Source: an uncultured Mesorhizobium sp.
GTDB lineage: Bacteria; Pseudomonadota; Alphaproteobacteria; Rhizobiales; Rhizobiaceae
Length of the DNA stretch: 64,000 nt
NCBI GenBank assembly: GCA_937958475.1
Contig: CALFXR010000066.1
Span: 11,800 to 75,799, forward strand
Reading direction: 5' to 3'
This document shows positions 47,760 through 56,484 of the stretch, one piece after another. The position numbers and the translations under genes are program-made. Each line of letters begins with the position of its first letter. The first letter of the stretch is position 1. The notes beneath the pieces are model-generated. The model was not told where the DNA came from. It was given only the letters and a program-made list of their open reading frames with translations, and did no database searches.

Positions 47760-48176
47760 ATGGTAGCCAGGTCGGAACTCACCAAGAACCAGTTGAAGGT
47801 GCTGGAGAAGCTGGAAGCGGCGACCGGGCCGCTCAGCGCCTACACGCTGCTCGACCAGTTGCGCGAATTCGGCTTCCGCGCGCCGCTCCAGGTCTATCGC
47901 GCCCTCGACACCTTGATCAAAGCCGGCTTCGTCCACCGCCTGGAGAGCCTGAACGCCTTCGTCGCCTGCTCCGGCGCCCATGACCACGGCCACGGCCATC
48001 CGCACCGCATGACCGCCTTCGCCATCTGCGACCAGTGCGGCCAGGTCGCCGAGTTCTCCGACCCGCTCGTCGGCGAACGGCTCGACGCCTGGGTCGCCTC
48101 GACCGGCTTCGTCACCAAGAAGGCCGTGCTCGAGTTCCGCGGAACCTGCGCCAAGTGCGCGGCCGCGGCCGGCTGA
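47760..48176 (+). CDS. zur: Fur family regulator, probably Zur
   Basis: Metal-responsive repressor of 138 aa. The winged-helix domain spans ELTKNQLKVLEKLEAATGPLSAYTLLDQLREFGFRAPLQVYRALDTLIKAGFVHRLESLNAFVAC, and the metal-binding half has HDHGHGHPHRM, CDQCGQV and CAKC, giving structural zinc and a His-rich sensing site. The His run and short length fit Zur better than Fur, Mur or Irr, by family knowledge. The ATG at 47760 matches the family start. It is divergent from the caspase cluster but no zinc-uptake genes are adjacent. Confidence 0.85.
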   Translation: MVARSELTKNQLKVLEKLEAATGPLSAYTLLDQLREFGFRAPLQVYRALDTLIKAGFVHRLESLNAFVACSGAHDHGHGHPHRMTAFAICDQCGQVAEFSDPLVGERLDAWVASTGFVTKKAVLEFRGTCAKCAAAAG

Positions 48177-48177
48177 G

Positions 48178-48651
48178 TCATTCAGTTGCCAAACCGTATT
48201 CGTCCAACCGCGATCTGGCTGCTTCTACGACTCTCTCGTCGAACTCTTTAGCGTACTTAATCACGAGTGCTTCTGCGGACATGTCGTGCATGCCGAACTC
48301 TATCAGATATAGAAAACCGGCCGAAGGCTGCGGGGCATTGACAAGATCGGTGATTGTTTGCCGGACACCGACGCGTTCCAGTTTTGGACGAGTTCGGCCA
48401 AGCCGAACTGTCTTTCCTCGTTGTTCGGAGAGTGCAACCTCCAAAGCGACAATCACGGACCGGAACTCTCGGTCGAGGGGGTCGGAGACGTCAAATCCCT
48501 CTGTTTGACAGAAACGCCGGAACGCGGCCTCATAAACTTCCGGCAATTCGTACCGTTTCGCGCTATCCATCCAATTGCGAAGTTTCTTCCGATCGGTTTC
48601 GGAGCTGATAAGGGCCTTTGCTTTGGCCGGGTCGATCTTGATACCGGCCAT
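48178..48651 (-). CDS. Hypothetical protein after polA
   Basis: A 157-aa cytosolic protein I do not recognise. It is mostly helical and charged (DRKKLRNWMDSAKRYELPEVYEAAFRRFCQTEGFDVSDPLDREFRSVIVALEVALSEQRGK), with a C-terminal part containing LIEFGMHDMSAEALVIKYAKEFDERVV. There is no signal or membrane segment. Base composition is clearly less GC-rich than polA and zur around it, which suggests recent arrival. Its ATG shares one base with the polA stop (TGATG), so translation may be coupled to polA. It ends 2 nt from zur, tail to tail. Confidence 0.7.
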   Translation of the reverse strand: MAGIKIDPAKAKALISSETDRKKLRNWMDSAKRYELPEVYEAAFRRFCQTEGFDVSDPLDREFRSVIVALEVALSEQRGKTVRLGRTRPKLERVGVRQTITDLVNAPQPSAGFLYLIEFGMHDMSAEALVIKYAKEFDERVVEAARSRLDEYGLATE

Positions 48652-51600
48652 CAGTGCGCCTCGTCCCAGTTGTCGGCGGCGCGTGCGTCGACCTTGAGCG
48701 GCACCGACATCGCCACCGCCGGCATCGCCGCGTTCTCCATCACGTGCTGCACCACCGGCAGCGTCCGAGCGACCTCGTTCTCGACCGTCTCGAAGATCAG
48801 CTCGTCGTGGACCTGGAGCAGCATGCGCGCCGATAAGCCTTCAGCGGCGAGCGCCGGCTCCATGCGCACCATGGCGCGGCGGATGATGTCGGCTGCCGTG
48901 CCCTGCAGCCGCGCGTTGATCGCGGCGCGCTCGTTGAATGCGCGCACCGACGGGTTCGACGAACGGATCTCCGGATAGTGCGCGCGGCGGCCGAAGATGG
49001 TCTCGACATAGCCGTTCTCGCGCGCGAACGCCTTGGTCGCGTCCATGTAGTCGCGGATGCCCGGGAAGCGCTCGAAATAGCGCTTGATGTATTCGCCCGC
49101 CTCCTCGCGCGGGATCGACAGCTGGTTGGCCAGGCCGAAGGCCGAGATGCCGTAGATGATGCCGAAATTGATCGCCTTGGCGCGGCGGCGGATTTCCGAC
49201 GGCATGCCCGCGACCGGCACGCCGAACATTTCCGACGCCGTCAGCGCGTGGATGTCGACGCCGTCGGCGAAAGCCTGCTTGAGCTGCGGGATGTCGGCGA
49301 CGTGGGCGAGCACGCGCAGCTCGATCTGGCTGTAGTCGGCCGAGACCAGTCTGTGGCCCTTCTCGGCGATGAAGGCCGTGCGGATCTTGCGCCCTTCCGC
49401 AGTGCGCACCGGGATGTTCTGCAGGTTCGGCTCCGACGACGACAGCCGTCCCGTCGTCGTCGAGGCCAGTGCGTAGGAGGTATGCACCCGCTTCGTCTCG
49501 GGATGAATGTAGCCGGGCAGCGCGTCGGTGTAGGTCGACTTCAGCTTGGTCAGCTGGCGCCAGTCGACGATCTTGCGCGGCAGTTCGTGGCCTTCGGCGG
49601 CGAGGTCCTCGAGCAGCTGCGCCGAGGTCGACCACTGGCCGGTCTTGGTCTTCGATCCGCCAGGCAGGCCCATCCTGCCGAACAGGATGTCGCCGAGCTG
49701 CTTCGGCGAGCCGATGTTGATGCGTTCGCCGATCAGCGTGTAGATCTCGTCCTCGATCCGCGCCGCGCCCTGGGCGAGCTCGCCCGACAGGCGCGACAGG
49801 ATCTGCCGGTCGACCGAGATGCCGCGCTGTTCCATGCGCGCGAGCACGGGCACCAGCGGCCGCTCCAGCCTTTCGTAGACCGACACCAGCCCCTTCGCAG
49901 CCAGCCGCGGCTTCAGCACCTGCCACAGCCTCAGCGTCACGTCGGCGTCCTCGGCCGCATAGCAGGTTGCGCGGTCGAGTTCGACGAAGTCGAAGGTGGT
50001 CGCCGCCTTGCCCGAGCCGGCGACGTCCTTGAAGTGGATCGTCTTGTGGCCGAGCCACTTCTCCGCCAGCCAGTCCATGCCGTGCCCGCCCGGATTGCCG
50101 GCGTCGAGCACGTAGGAGATCAGCATCGTGTCGTCATAGGGCGCGACATCGACGCCGTGGCGGTTCATCACGACGAGGTCGTATTTCAGGTTCTGCGCGA
50201 TCTTCAGCACGGCCTTGTGCTCGAGCAGCGGCTTCAGCACGGCGAGCGCCTCGCGGATCGGGATCTGGCCCTCGACCAGGCCGCCGCCGAGCAGGTCGCC
50301 GCGGCCGCTCTTGTGGTTGAACGGCACGTAGGCGGCGCGGCCGGGCCGGATCGCCAGCGACACGCCGCAAAGCTCGGCCTGCATCGGGTCTAGCGAGGTG
50401 GTCTCGGTGTCGAAGGCGACGACGCCCTCCTCGATCGCTTCGGCGACCCAGGCCTTCAGCGTCGGCAGGTCGCGGATGCAGTGATAGGCGTTGACGTCGA
50501 TTTTCGCCGCCACGGCCGCCTCGGCACGCCGCGCGGCAAGTGCTGCAGGACTGTCCGGTCTGGCGACACCGCCCCGCTGCCCCTCACCCTTACCCTCTCC
50601 CCGTAACGACGGGGAGAGGGGGGCGCCGGCGTCCGTGCCTCCTCCTTCTCCCCGTTCTTCACGGGGAGAAGGTCCGGCAGGGGATGAGGGGCTGCTCGCC
50701 AAATCTCCCGTGCCGACGTCCGGCCCGTGCGCGGCGTCGCCGGACTCGACCACGACATGTGCCGGCTCGACATCGGCCACGTCGACGCCTGAAGCCTCGG
50801 CCACGCGCCGCGTCAGCGTCGAGAACTCCATCGCCTTGAGGAACGCGATAAGCTTCGGCCCGTTCGGCGGCCTGAGCTCGAACTCGTCGAGGCCCTCGGC
50901 CACCGGCACGTCGTTCTTCAGCGTCACCAGCTCGCGCGAGATGCGCGCCTTGTCGGCATTGTCGATGATCGACTGCCGCCGCTTGTCCTGCTTGATCTCG
51001 GTGGCGCGGGCGAGCAGCGTGTCGAGGTCACCGAACTGCTCGAGCAGCAGCGCCGCCGTCTTCGGCCCGATGCCCGGCACGCCCGGCACGTTGTCGACCG
51101 AATCGCCCGTCAGCGCCTGCAGGTCGATCATCTTCTCCGGCGGCACGCCCCACTTCTCGACGACCTCCGGGACGTTGATCTCGCGATCCTTCATCGGGTC
51201 GTACATGCGCACCGTCGGCCCGACGAGCTGCATCAGGTCCTTGTCGGAGGAGACGATGGTGGTGTCGCCGCCGGCCTCGCGGGCAAGCCGCGCGTAGGTG
51301 GCGATCAAATCGTCGGCCTCGAAGCCTTCCATCTCGATGCAGGGCAGGTCGAAGGCCCGCGTCGCCTGGCGGATCAGGCCGAACTGCGGGATCAGGTCCT
51401 CCGGCGGCGGCGCGCGGTTGGCCTTGTATTCGGGATAGAGCGTGTTGCGGAACGTCTTCGCCGAATAGTCGAAGATGACGGCGAAATGCGTCGGCGTGAT
51501 GCCGACGTCGGTGTCGCGCGCGTCGCGGATCAGCTTCCACACCATGTTGCAGAAGCCGAGCACCGCGCTGGTCGGCAGACCGTCGGACTTGCGGTTCAGC

Positions 51601-51674
51601 GGCGGCAACGCGTGGTAGGCGCGGAAGATGTAGCCGGAGCCGTCGACGAGGAAGAGGTGATCGCCCTTTTTCAT
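48651..51674 (-). CDS. polA: DNA polymerase I, with an in-frame palindromic repeat
   Basis: Repair and Okazaki-processing polymerase, 1007 aa, longer than the usual 930-980. Three domains are present: 5' nuclease (LFLVDGSGYIFRAYHALPPL, SSDKDLMQLV, PGVPGIGPKTAALLL), 3'-5' exonuclease with the metal-binding Asp-x-Glu kept (VVAFDTETTSLDP) so proofreading should work, and polymerase (SADYSQIELRVLAH, RRRAKAINFGIIYG, LQVHDELIFE). Between the first two domains is about 38 residues rich in Ser, Pro, Gly, Arg and Glu (SPSSPAGPSPREERGEGGG onward), encoded by a palindromic repeat at 50578-50692 read without stop or frameshift. Confidence 0.97.
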   Translation of the reverse strand: MKKGDHLFLVDGSGYIFRAYHALPPLNRKSDGLPTSAVLGFCNMVWKLIRDARDTDVGITPTHFAVIFDYSAKTFRNTLYPEYKANRAPPPEDLIPQFGLIRQATRAFDLPCIEMEGFEADDLIATYARLAREAGGDTTIVSSDKDLMQLVGPTVRMYDPMKDREINVPEVVEKWGVPPEKMIDLQALTGDSVDNVPGVPGIGPKTAALLLEQFGDLDTLLARATEIKQDKRRQSIIDNADKARISRELVTLKNDVPVAEGLDEFELRPPNGPKLIAFLKAMEFSTLTRRVAEASGVDVADVEPAHVVVESGDAAHGPDVGTGDLASSPSSPAGPSPREERGEGGGTDAGAPLSPSLRGEGKGEGQRGGVARPDSPAALAARRAEAAVAAKIDVNAYHCIRDLPTLKAWVAEAIEEGVVAFDTETTSLDPMQAELCGVSLAIRPGRAAYVPFNHKSGRGDLLGGGLVEGQIPIREALAVLKPLLEHKAVLKIAQNLKYDLVVMNRHGVDVAPYDDTMLISYVLDAGNPGGHGMDWLAEKWLGHKTIHFKDVAGSGKAATTFDFVELDRATCYAAEDADVTLRLWQVLKPRLAAKGLVSVYERLERPLVPVLARMEQRGISVDRQILSRLSGELAQGAARIEDEIYTLIGERINIGSPKQLGDILFGRMGLPGGSKTKTGQWSTSAQLLEDLAAEGHELPRKIVDWRQLTKLKSTYTDALPGYIHPETKRVHTSYALASTTTGRLSSSEPNLQNIPVRTAEGRKIRTAFIAEKGHRLVSADYSQIELRVLAHVADIPQLKQAFADGVDIHALTASEMFGVPVAGMPSEIRRRAKAINFGIIYGISAFGLANQLSIPREEAGEYIKRYFERFPGIRDYMDATKAFARENGYVETIFGRRAHYPEIRSSNPSVRAFNERAAINARLQGTAADIIRRAMVRMEPALAAEGLSARMLLQVHDELIFETVENEVARTLPVVQHVMENAAMPAVAMSVPLKVDARAADNWDEAH
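50578..50692. repeat. Rhizobial mosaic-type palindromic repeat inside polA
   Basis: About 115 bp bounded by the inverted ends GCCCCTCACCC and GGATGAGGGGC, with two internal palindromes: CTCTCCCCGT / ACGGGGAGAG and CTTCTCCCCGT / ACGGGGAGAAG. This is the structure of RIME/Bru-RS-type repeats common between rhizobial genes. A relative lies at 62867-63031. The copy here is read in frame through polA. Confidence 0.8.
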
Positions 51675-51743
51675 GGCCGAAGGGATAGCGCCTGACGTGC
51701 GATCGGTCCATGCTTCTTGGACAGGCTGCTGTCATATCGGAAC

Positions 51744-52445
51744 ATGGCCGACGAACTGGCGAACGCTGAGATTGAGAGCGCATGGGCCCTCTATGTCGCC
51801 GCCGAAGCGCATGGCGCCCGCAGCGAAAAGACGGATGCGCTGCGCCGGCTCGTCGCGTCGGTACAGTCGCAGGATCGCTCCGCGCAGGTCGCGTTTGTCG
51901 AATGGTACTGTCGAAACCACCTGGACAGCAGGGATAGGGGCGAAGGAGAGATCTCCGCCGGACCATGGATGAGGCTCCCGCTCTTCCGCGAAGTGTTCGT
52001 CGATGTGCTTGAGACCGGACGCATCCAGTCTCGGCCGAACTACGCCCGCTGGATGGCCCAGCTGTACGCGCTGTTGTGCCGTCGGAACGGTTCGTACCTC
52101 ATCTACGAACCGACGAGGGAGGCGCTATTGGCGGAGGCGCTCGACCTTGATCCCGGCGACGACCGCGCCAGAGCCATGCTGGTATCGGCGCTCCTCGGCA
52201 GGGTGGAGTACGTCTGCCACGAGCTTCCTCACGGCTTGCTTTGCGATACTGGCCGTCTAATCGAGGATGCCGATCTCCTCCAATCGCTCCTTGCCGGTAC
52301 GGTCTGGCATCGGTTGTCGCTGCGGGGCAGTGCAGCCCTTCGGCTCGTCGCGCTCGGCGATTGGCATGACGATGTGGTGGGCAACGTGGACGAGTACGCA
52401 CGACTCCGCTGGGCTATTCAGGACTCGCTCTTCCCGCCCCGGTAA
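51744..52445 (+). CDS. Hypothetical helical protein divergent from polA
   Basis: A 233-aa cytosolic protein I do not recognise. It is helical and rich in Arg, Leu and Trp, with ADELANAEIESAWALYVAAEAHGARSEKTDALRRLVASVQSQ at the N-terminus and a TPR-like stretch TREALLAEALDLDPGDDRARAMLVSALLGRVEY in the middle. No catalytic motif or membrane segment is seen. Base composition is a little lower in GC than the neighbours. ATG at 51744 preferred over a TTG at 51717. Followed by the probable small RNA. Confidence 0.6.
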   Translation: MADELANAEIESAWALYVAAEAHGARSEKTDALRRLVASVQSQDRSAQVAFVEWYCRNHLDSRDRGEGEISAGPWMRLPLFREVFVDVLETGRIQSRPNYARWMAQLYALLCRRNGSYLIYEPTREALLAEALDLDPGDDRARAMLVSALLGRVEYVCHELPHGLLCDTGRLIEDADLLQSLLAGTVWHRLSLRGSAALRLVALGDWHDDVVGNVDEYARLRWAIQDSLFPPR

Positions 52446-52532
52446 TGCGCCCCGCGCATTCACGCCTATGTTACGAACTTGTAATCTTGGCGCCCTTGAA
52501 TCGCCCGTTTCCGGGGACCAAATGACGATCAT

Positions 52533-52676
52533 CGGCGGTTTTCGCCGGATCCGGAACAAAGGCCCGTCCCCCGCCTTCTCCGGATAGTGCGGCAGCCTCA
52601 TCCCCCTCTCCGGGCTGCCGCATCGTTTCGAGTAAAGCCGCCGTGGTCCCCCCTCCACCACGGCGGCATTTTTTTT
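52533..52676 (+). ncRNA. Candidate small RNA with C-rich loops and strong terminator
   Basis: Four hairpins in a row: CGGCG/CGCCG (52533-52547), CCGGA/TCCGG (52551-52583), TGCGGCAGCC/GGCTGCCGCA (52588-52622, perfect 10 bp) and GCCGCCGTGGT/ACCACGGCGGC (52637-52667, perfect 11 bp) followed by ATTTTTTTT. The last is the strongest Rho-independent terminator in the window. The three large loops expose CCCGTCCCCCGCC, CATCCCCCTCTCC and CCCCCCTCC, resembling the anti-Shine-Dalgarno loops of several alphaproteobacterial trans-acting RNAs. The 5' end is a guess; no clear promoter was found. It could instead be the 3' end or leader of a neighbouring mRNA. Confidence 0.5.
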
Positions 52677-52680
52677 GGGT

Positions 52681-53607
52681 GTGACAGTGACCGAAACCTC
52701 CCCGAGCCGATCCGCGACCGCCCGCCGCCGCGCGCTCCTGCTCGTCAATCCGAAGGCGCGGCGCGGCGCGACCGGGATCGACGCCATACGCGACAGGCTC
52801 GCCCGGGGCGGCCTCGAAGTCACCGTCGAGGCCTTTTCCGTGCTGCCCGAGCTGGCGCGCGACATCGTCCGCCTGCGCGAGCAGACCGACTGCATCGTCA
52901 TCGGCGGCGGCGACGGCACCGTCTCCGCCGGCGCCATGGCAGTCATGGAGAGCGGCTTGCCGATGGGCATCATCCCGCTGGGCACCGCCAACGACCTTGC
53001 CCGTACGCTCGGCATCCCCATGGACCCGCTCCAGGCGGCCGAACTCGTGGTCTGCGGTTACGAACGGCGCATCGACCTCGGCTCCGTCAACGGCCACGCC
53101 TTCTTCAACGTCGCCAGCGTCGGCCTCAGCACCGAGCTCGCCGCGGGTCTTCAACCCGAACTCAAGCGCCACTGGGGCCGGCTGGGCTATGCCATCGCCG
53201 CGGCGCGTGTGCTCGTGAAGGCGCGGCCCTTCTCGGCCTGGATCACCGAGAAGGGGGAGACGGTGAAGGTCCGCACCTTCCAGATCGCCGTCGGCAACGG
53301 CCGCCATTACGGAGGCGGCAACGTCGTCGAGGCGAGCGCGGCCATCGACGACGGTTTCCTCGACCTCTACAGCCTGGAGATGCGGAACGTGTGGAAGCTG
53401 GCGCTGATGCTGCGCTCCTTCCGCGCCGGCACCCACGGCGCCTGGAACGAGGTGCGGACCGCCCGCTGCGTCCAGTTCGACGTGCGCACACGGCGGCCGC
53501 AGCCGGTCAACACCGACGGCGAGATCGTTACGGCGACGCCGGCCCGGTTTATGGTCCACCCCGAGGCGATCGCCGTCTATGCGCCGCCGGGCACCGACGA
53601 CGCCTGA
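52681..53607 (+). CDS. Diacylglycerol/sphingosine kinase-like lipid kinase (DagK/YegS family)
   Basis: Lipid kinase of 308 aa expected to phosphorylate a diacylglycerol-like or sphingoid lipid at the membrane. The ATP-binding motif CIVIGGGDGTVSAGAMAVMES and GIIPLGTANDLARTLGIP are the family signature; NVASVGLSTELAAGL, QIAVGNGRHYGGG and the C-terminal VNTDGEIVTATPARFMV complete it. Start is uncertain: TTG 52675, GTG 52681 or GTG 52687 lie directly behind the terminator of the small RNA candidate, with no good ribosome site, so the mRNA may be leaderless or read-through. Confidence 0.87.
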   Translation: MTVTETSPSRSATARRRALLLVNPKARRGATGIDAIRDRLARGGLEVTVEAFSVLPELARDIVRLREQTDCIVIGGGDGTVSAGAMAVMESGLPMGIIPLGTANDLARTLGIPMDPLQAAELVVCGYERRIDLGSVNGHAFFNVASVGLSTELAAGLQPELKRHWGRLGYAIAAARVLVKARPFSAWITEKGETVKVRTFQIAVGNGRHYGGGNVVEASAAIDDGFLDLYSLEMRNVWKLALMLRSFRAGTHGAWNEVRTARCVQFDVRTRRPQPVNTDGEIVTATPARFMVHPEAIAVYAPPGTDDA

Positions 53608-53747
53608 GGCAAGTTTTTCGCCTGGCATACCGTCCCCTACTTGCCTTTCGCCCGGTTCTTGGCCTCTAACCGGAACCCGATGCCGGGCCGCCCGTCCGCG
53701 GCCGGCCGTATCCGCTCGAACGGAAACGCACTGTGAGGTTGCCTGAA

Positions 53748-55136
<1,389 letters not shown>

Positions 55137-55146
55137 GGAGAGGGCG

Positions 55147-55764
55147 ATGACCGTACGATTCCACAAGGGCGACCTGCCCGACCTCTCCCGCTACGACGTC
55201 GAGGCGGTGGCCATCGACACCGAGACGCTCGGCCTCAACCCGCACCGCGACCGGCTCTGCGTCGTCCAGCTGTCGCCGGGCGACGGCACGGCGGACGTCG
55301 TCCAGATCGCCCGGGGCCAGAAGGAGGCGCCCAACCTCGCCCGCCTGCTCGGCGACGCGAAGGTGACGAAGCTGTTCCACTTCGGCCGCTTCGACCTCGC
55401 CGTGCTCTACAACGCCTTCGGCGTCATGCCCGAGCCGGTGTTCTGCACCAAGATCGCCTCGCGGCTCACCCGCACCTACACCGACCGCCACGGGCTGAAG
55501 GACATCTGCTCGGAGCTGCTCGGCATCGGCCTGTCCAAGGTGCAGCAGTCCTCCGACTGGGCGGCGGAGACGCTGACCCCCGACCAGCTCGACTACGCGG
55601 CCTCCGACGTCCTCTACCTGCACCGCCTGCGCGATGCGCTCGCTGCCCGGCTCGACCGCGACGGCCGCCGCGCCGAGGCCGAGGCCTGCTTCCGCTTCCT
55701 GCCGACGCGGGCGAAGCTCGACCTGATGGGTTGGGGCGAGGACGACATCTTCGCCCACAGCTGA
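55147..55764 (+). CDS. Ribonuclease D-like 3'-5' exonuclease
   Basis: RNA-trimming exonuclease of 205 aa with only the DEDD domain: Asp and Glu in VAIDTETLGLNPHRDRL, Asp in HFGRFDLAVL and Tyr/Asp in LDYAASDVLYLHRL, which makes it the DEDDy type. It lacks the HRDC domains of full RNase D (about 375 aa), like other short alphaproteobacterial homologues. It probably trims 3' ends of stable RNAs. Starts 10 nt after the peptidase gene with GAGGAGAGGGCG before the ATG. Confidence 0.9.
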   Translation: MTVRFHKGDLPDLSRYDVEAVAIDTETLGLNPHRDRLCVVQLSPGDGTADVVQIARGQKEAPNLARLLGDAKVTKLFHFGRFDLAVLYNAFGVMPEPVFCTKIASRLTRTYTDRHGLKDICSELLGIGLSKVQQSSDWAAETLTPDQLDYAASDVLYLHRLRDALAARLDRDGRRAEAEACFRFLPTRAKLDLMGWGEDDIFAHS

Positions 55765-55851
55765 GCGGATTCTTGGTCGGCGCCGGGGAACCGCCCGGCG
55801 GCGCGCGAGTTGAAAGGCGTCATAACCACACCTTTCGACAGGAGAACCGCC

Positions 55852-56349
55852 GTGGCCGAGAAGAAGCTGGACGATCTGTTCCTCGATACGCTGAAGGACA
55901 TCTACTACGCCGAACGCAAGATCCTGAAAGCCTTGCCGAAGATGGCGGCGGCGGCGCAGTCGCCCGACCTGAAGGCCGCCTTCGAGAAGCACGAGGACGA
56001 GACCGAGGGCCAGGTAGAGCGCCTGCGGAAGGTCTTCGAGATCCTCGGCAAGCAGGCGCGCGGCAAGGTCTGCCCCGCCATCGAGGGCATCATCGAGGAG
56101 GGCGAGGAGATCATGGACGAGTTCAAGGGCTCGCCCGCGCTCGACGCCGGCCTCGTCTCCGCCGCCCAGGCCGTCGAGCACTACGAGATCACCCGCTACG
56201 GCACGCTGAAGCGCTGGGCGGAGGAACTCGGCATGAAGGACGCCGCCAGGCTGTTCGAGCAGACGCTCGCCGAGGAGACGAAGACCGACGAGGCGCTCAC
56301 AGGCATCGCCGACGCCGTCGCCAACCAGAAGGCGAAGAAGGCCGCCTGA
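55852..56349 (+). CDS. DUF892 ferritin-like protein (YciE/YciF family)
   Basis: A 165-aa four-helix ferritin-like protein. Signatures: LDDLFLDTLKDIYYAERKILKALPKMAAAA, KHEDETEGQVERLRKVFEILG, EGIIEEGEEIMDEFKG and SAAQAVEHYEITRYGTLKRWAEELG, with paired Glu/His residues that would bind a di-metal centre. Family members are stress-induced (general stress response in rhizobia, osmotic stress in E. coli). GTG at 55852 has GGAGAA 6 nt upstream. The frame upstream of the GTG is not conserved. Lysine-rich C-terminus. Confidence 0.9.
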   Translation: MAEKKLDDLFLDTLKDIYYAERKILKALPKMAAAAQSPDLKAAFEKHEDETEGQVERLRKVFEILGKQARGKVCPAIEGIIEEGEEIMDEFKGSPALDAGLVSAAQAVEHYEITRYGTLKRWAEELGMKDAARLFEQTLAEETKTDEALTGIADAVANQKAKKAA

Positions 56350-56421
56350 CATCCGCCCGCTGCCGCCGGCCTTGGCGCCGGCGGCAGGCCCGACGCGCGG
56401 GTGCGCGCCCCCCGTCGACCC

Positions 56422-56436
56422 TTAACGACCCCTTAA
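56422..56436 (+). promoter_or_regulatory. Perfect CtrA box upstream of the PBP1a gene
   Basis: TTAACGACCCCTTAA matches TTAA-N7-TTAA exactly and lies 49-63 nt before the preferred start at 56485. It stands in a short AT-richer island after a very GC-rich stretch. It suggests cell-cycle control of this peptidoglycan synthase. Confidence 0.6.
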
Positions 56437-56484
56437 ATCGCCGCATTTAGTGTCCACCCGGTGCCGATGAGCATCGGGGACGAG

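Noticed and set aside
50578..50692. A frameshift or assembly error in polA at the repeat
   Set aside because: The frame stays open on both sides and all three domains are intact, so the insertion is better read as real coding sequence.
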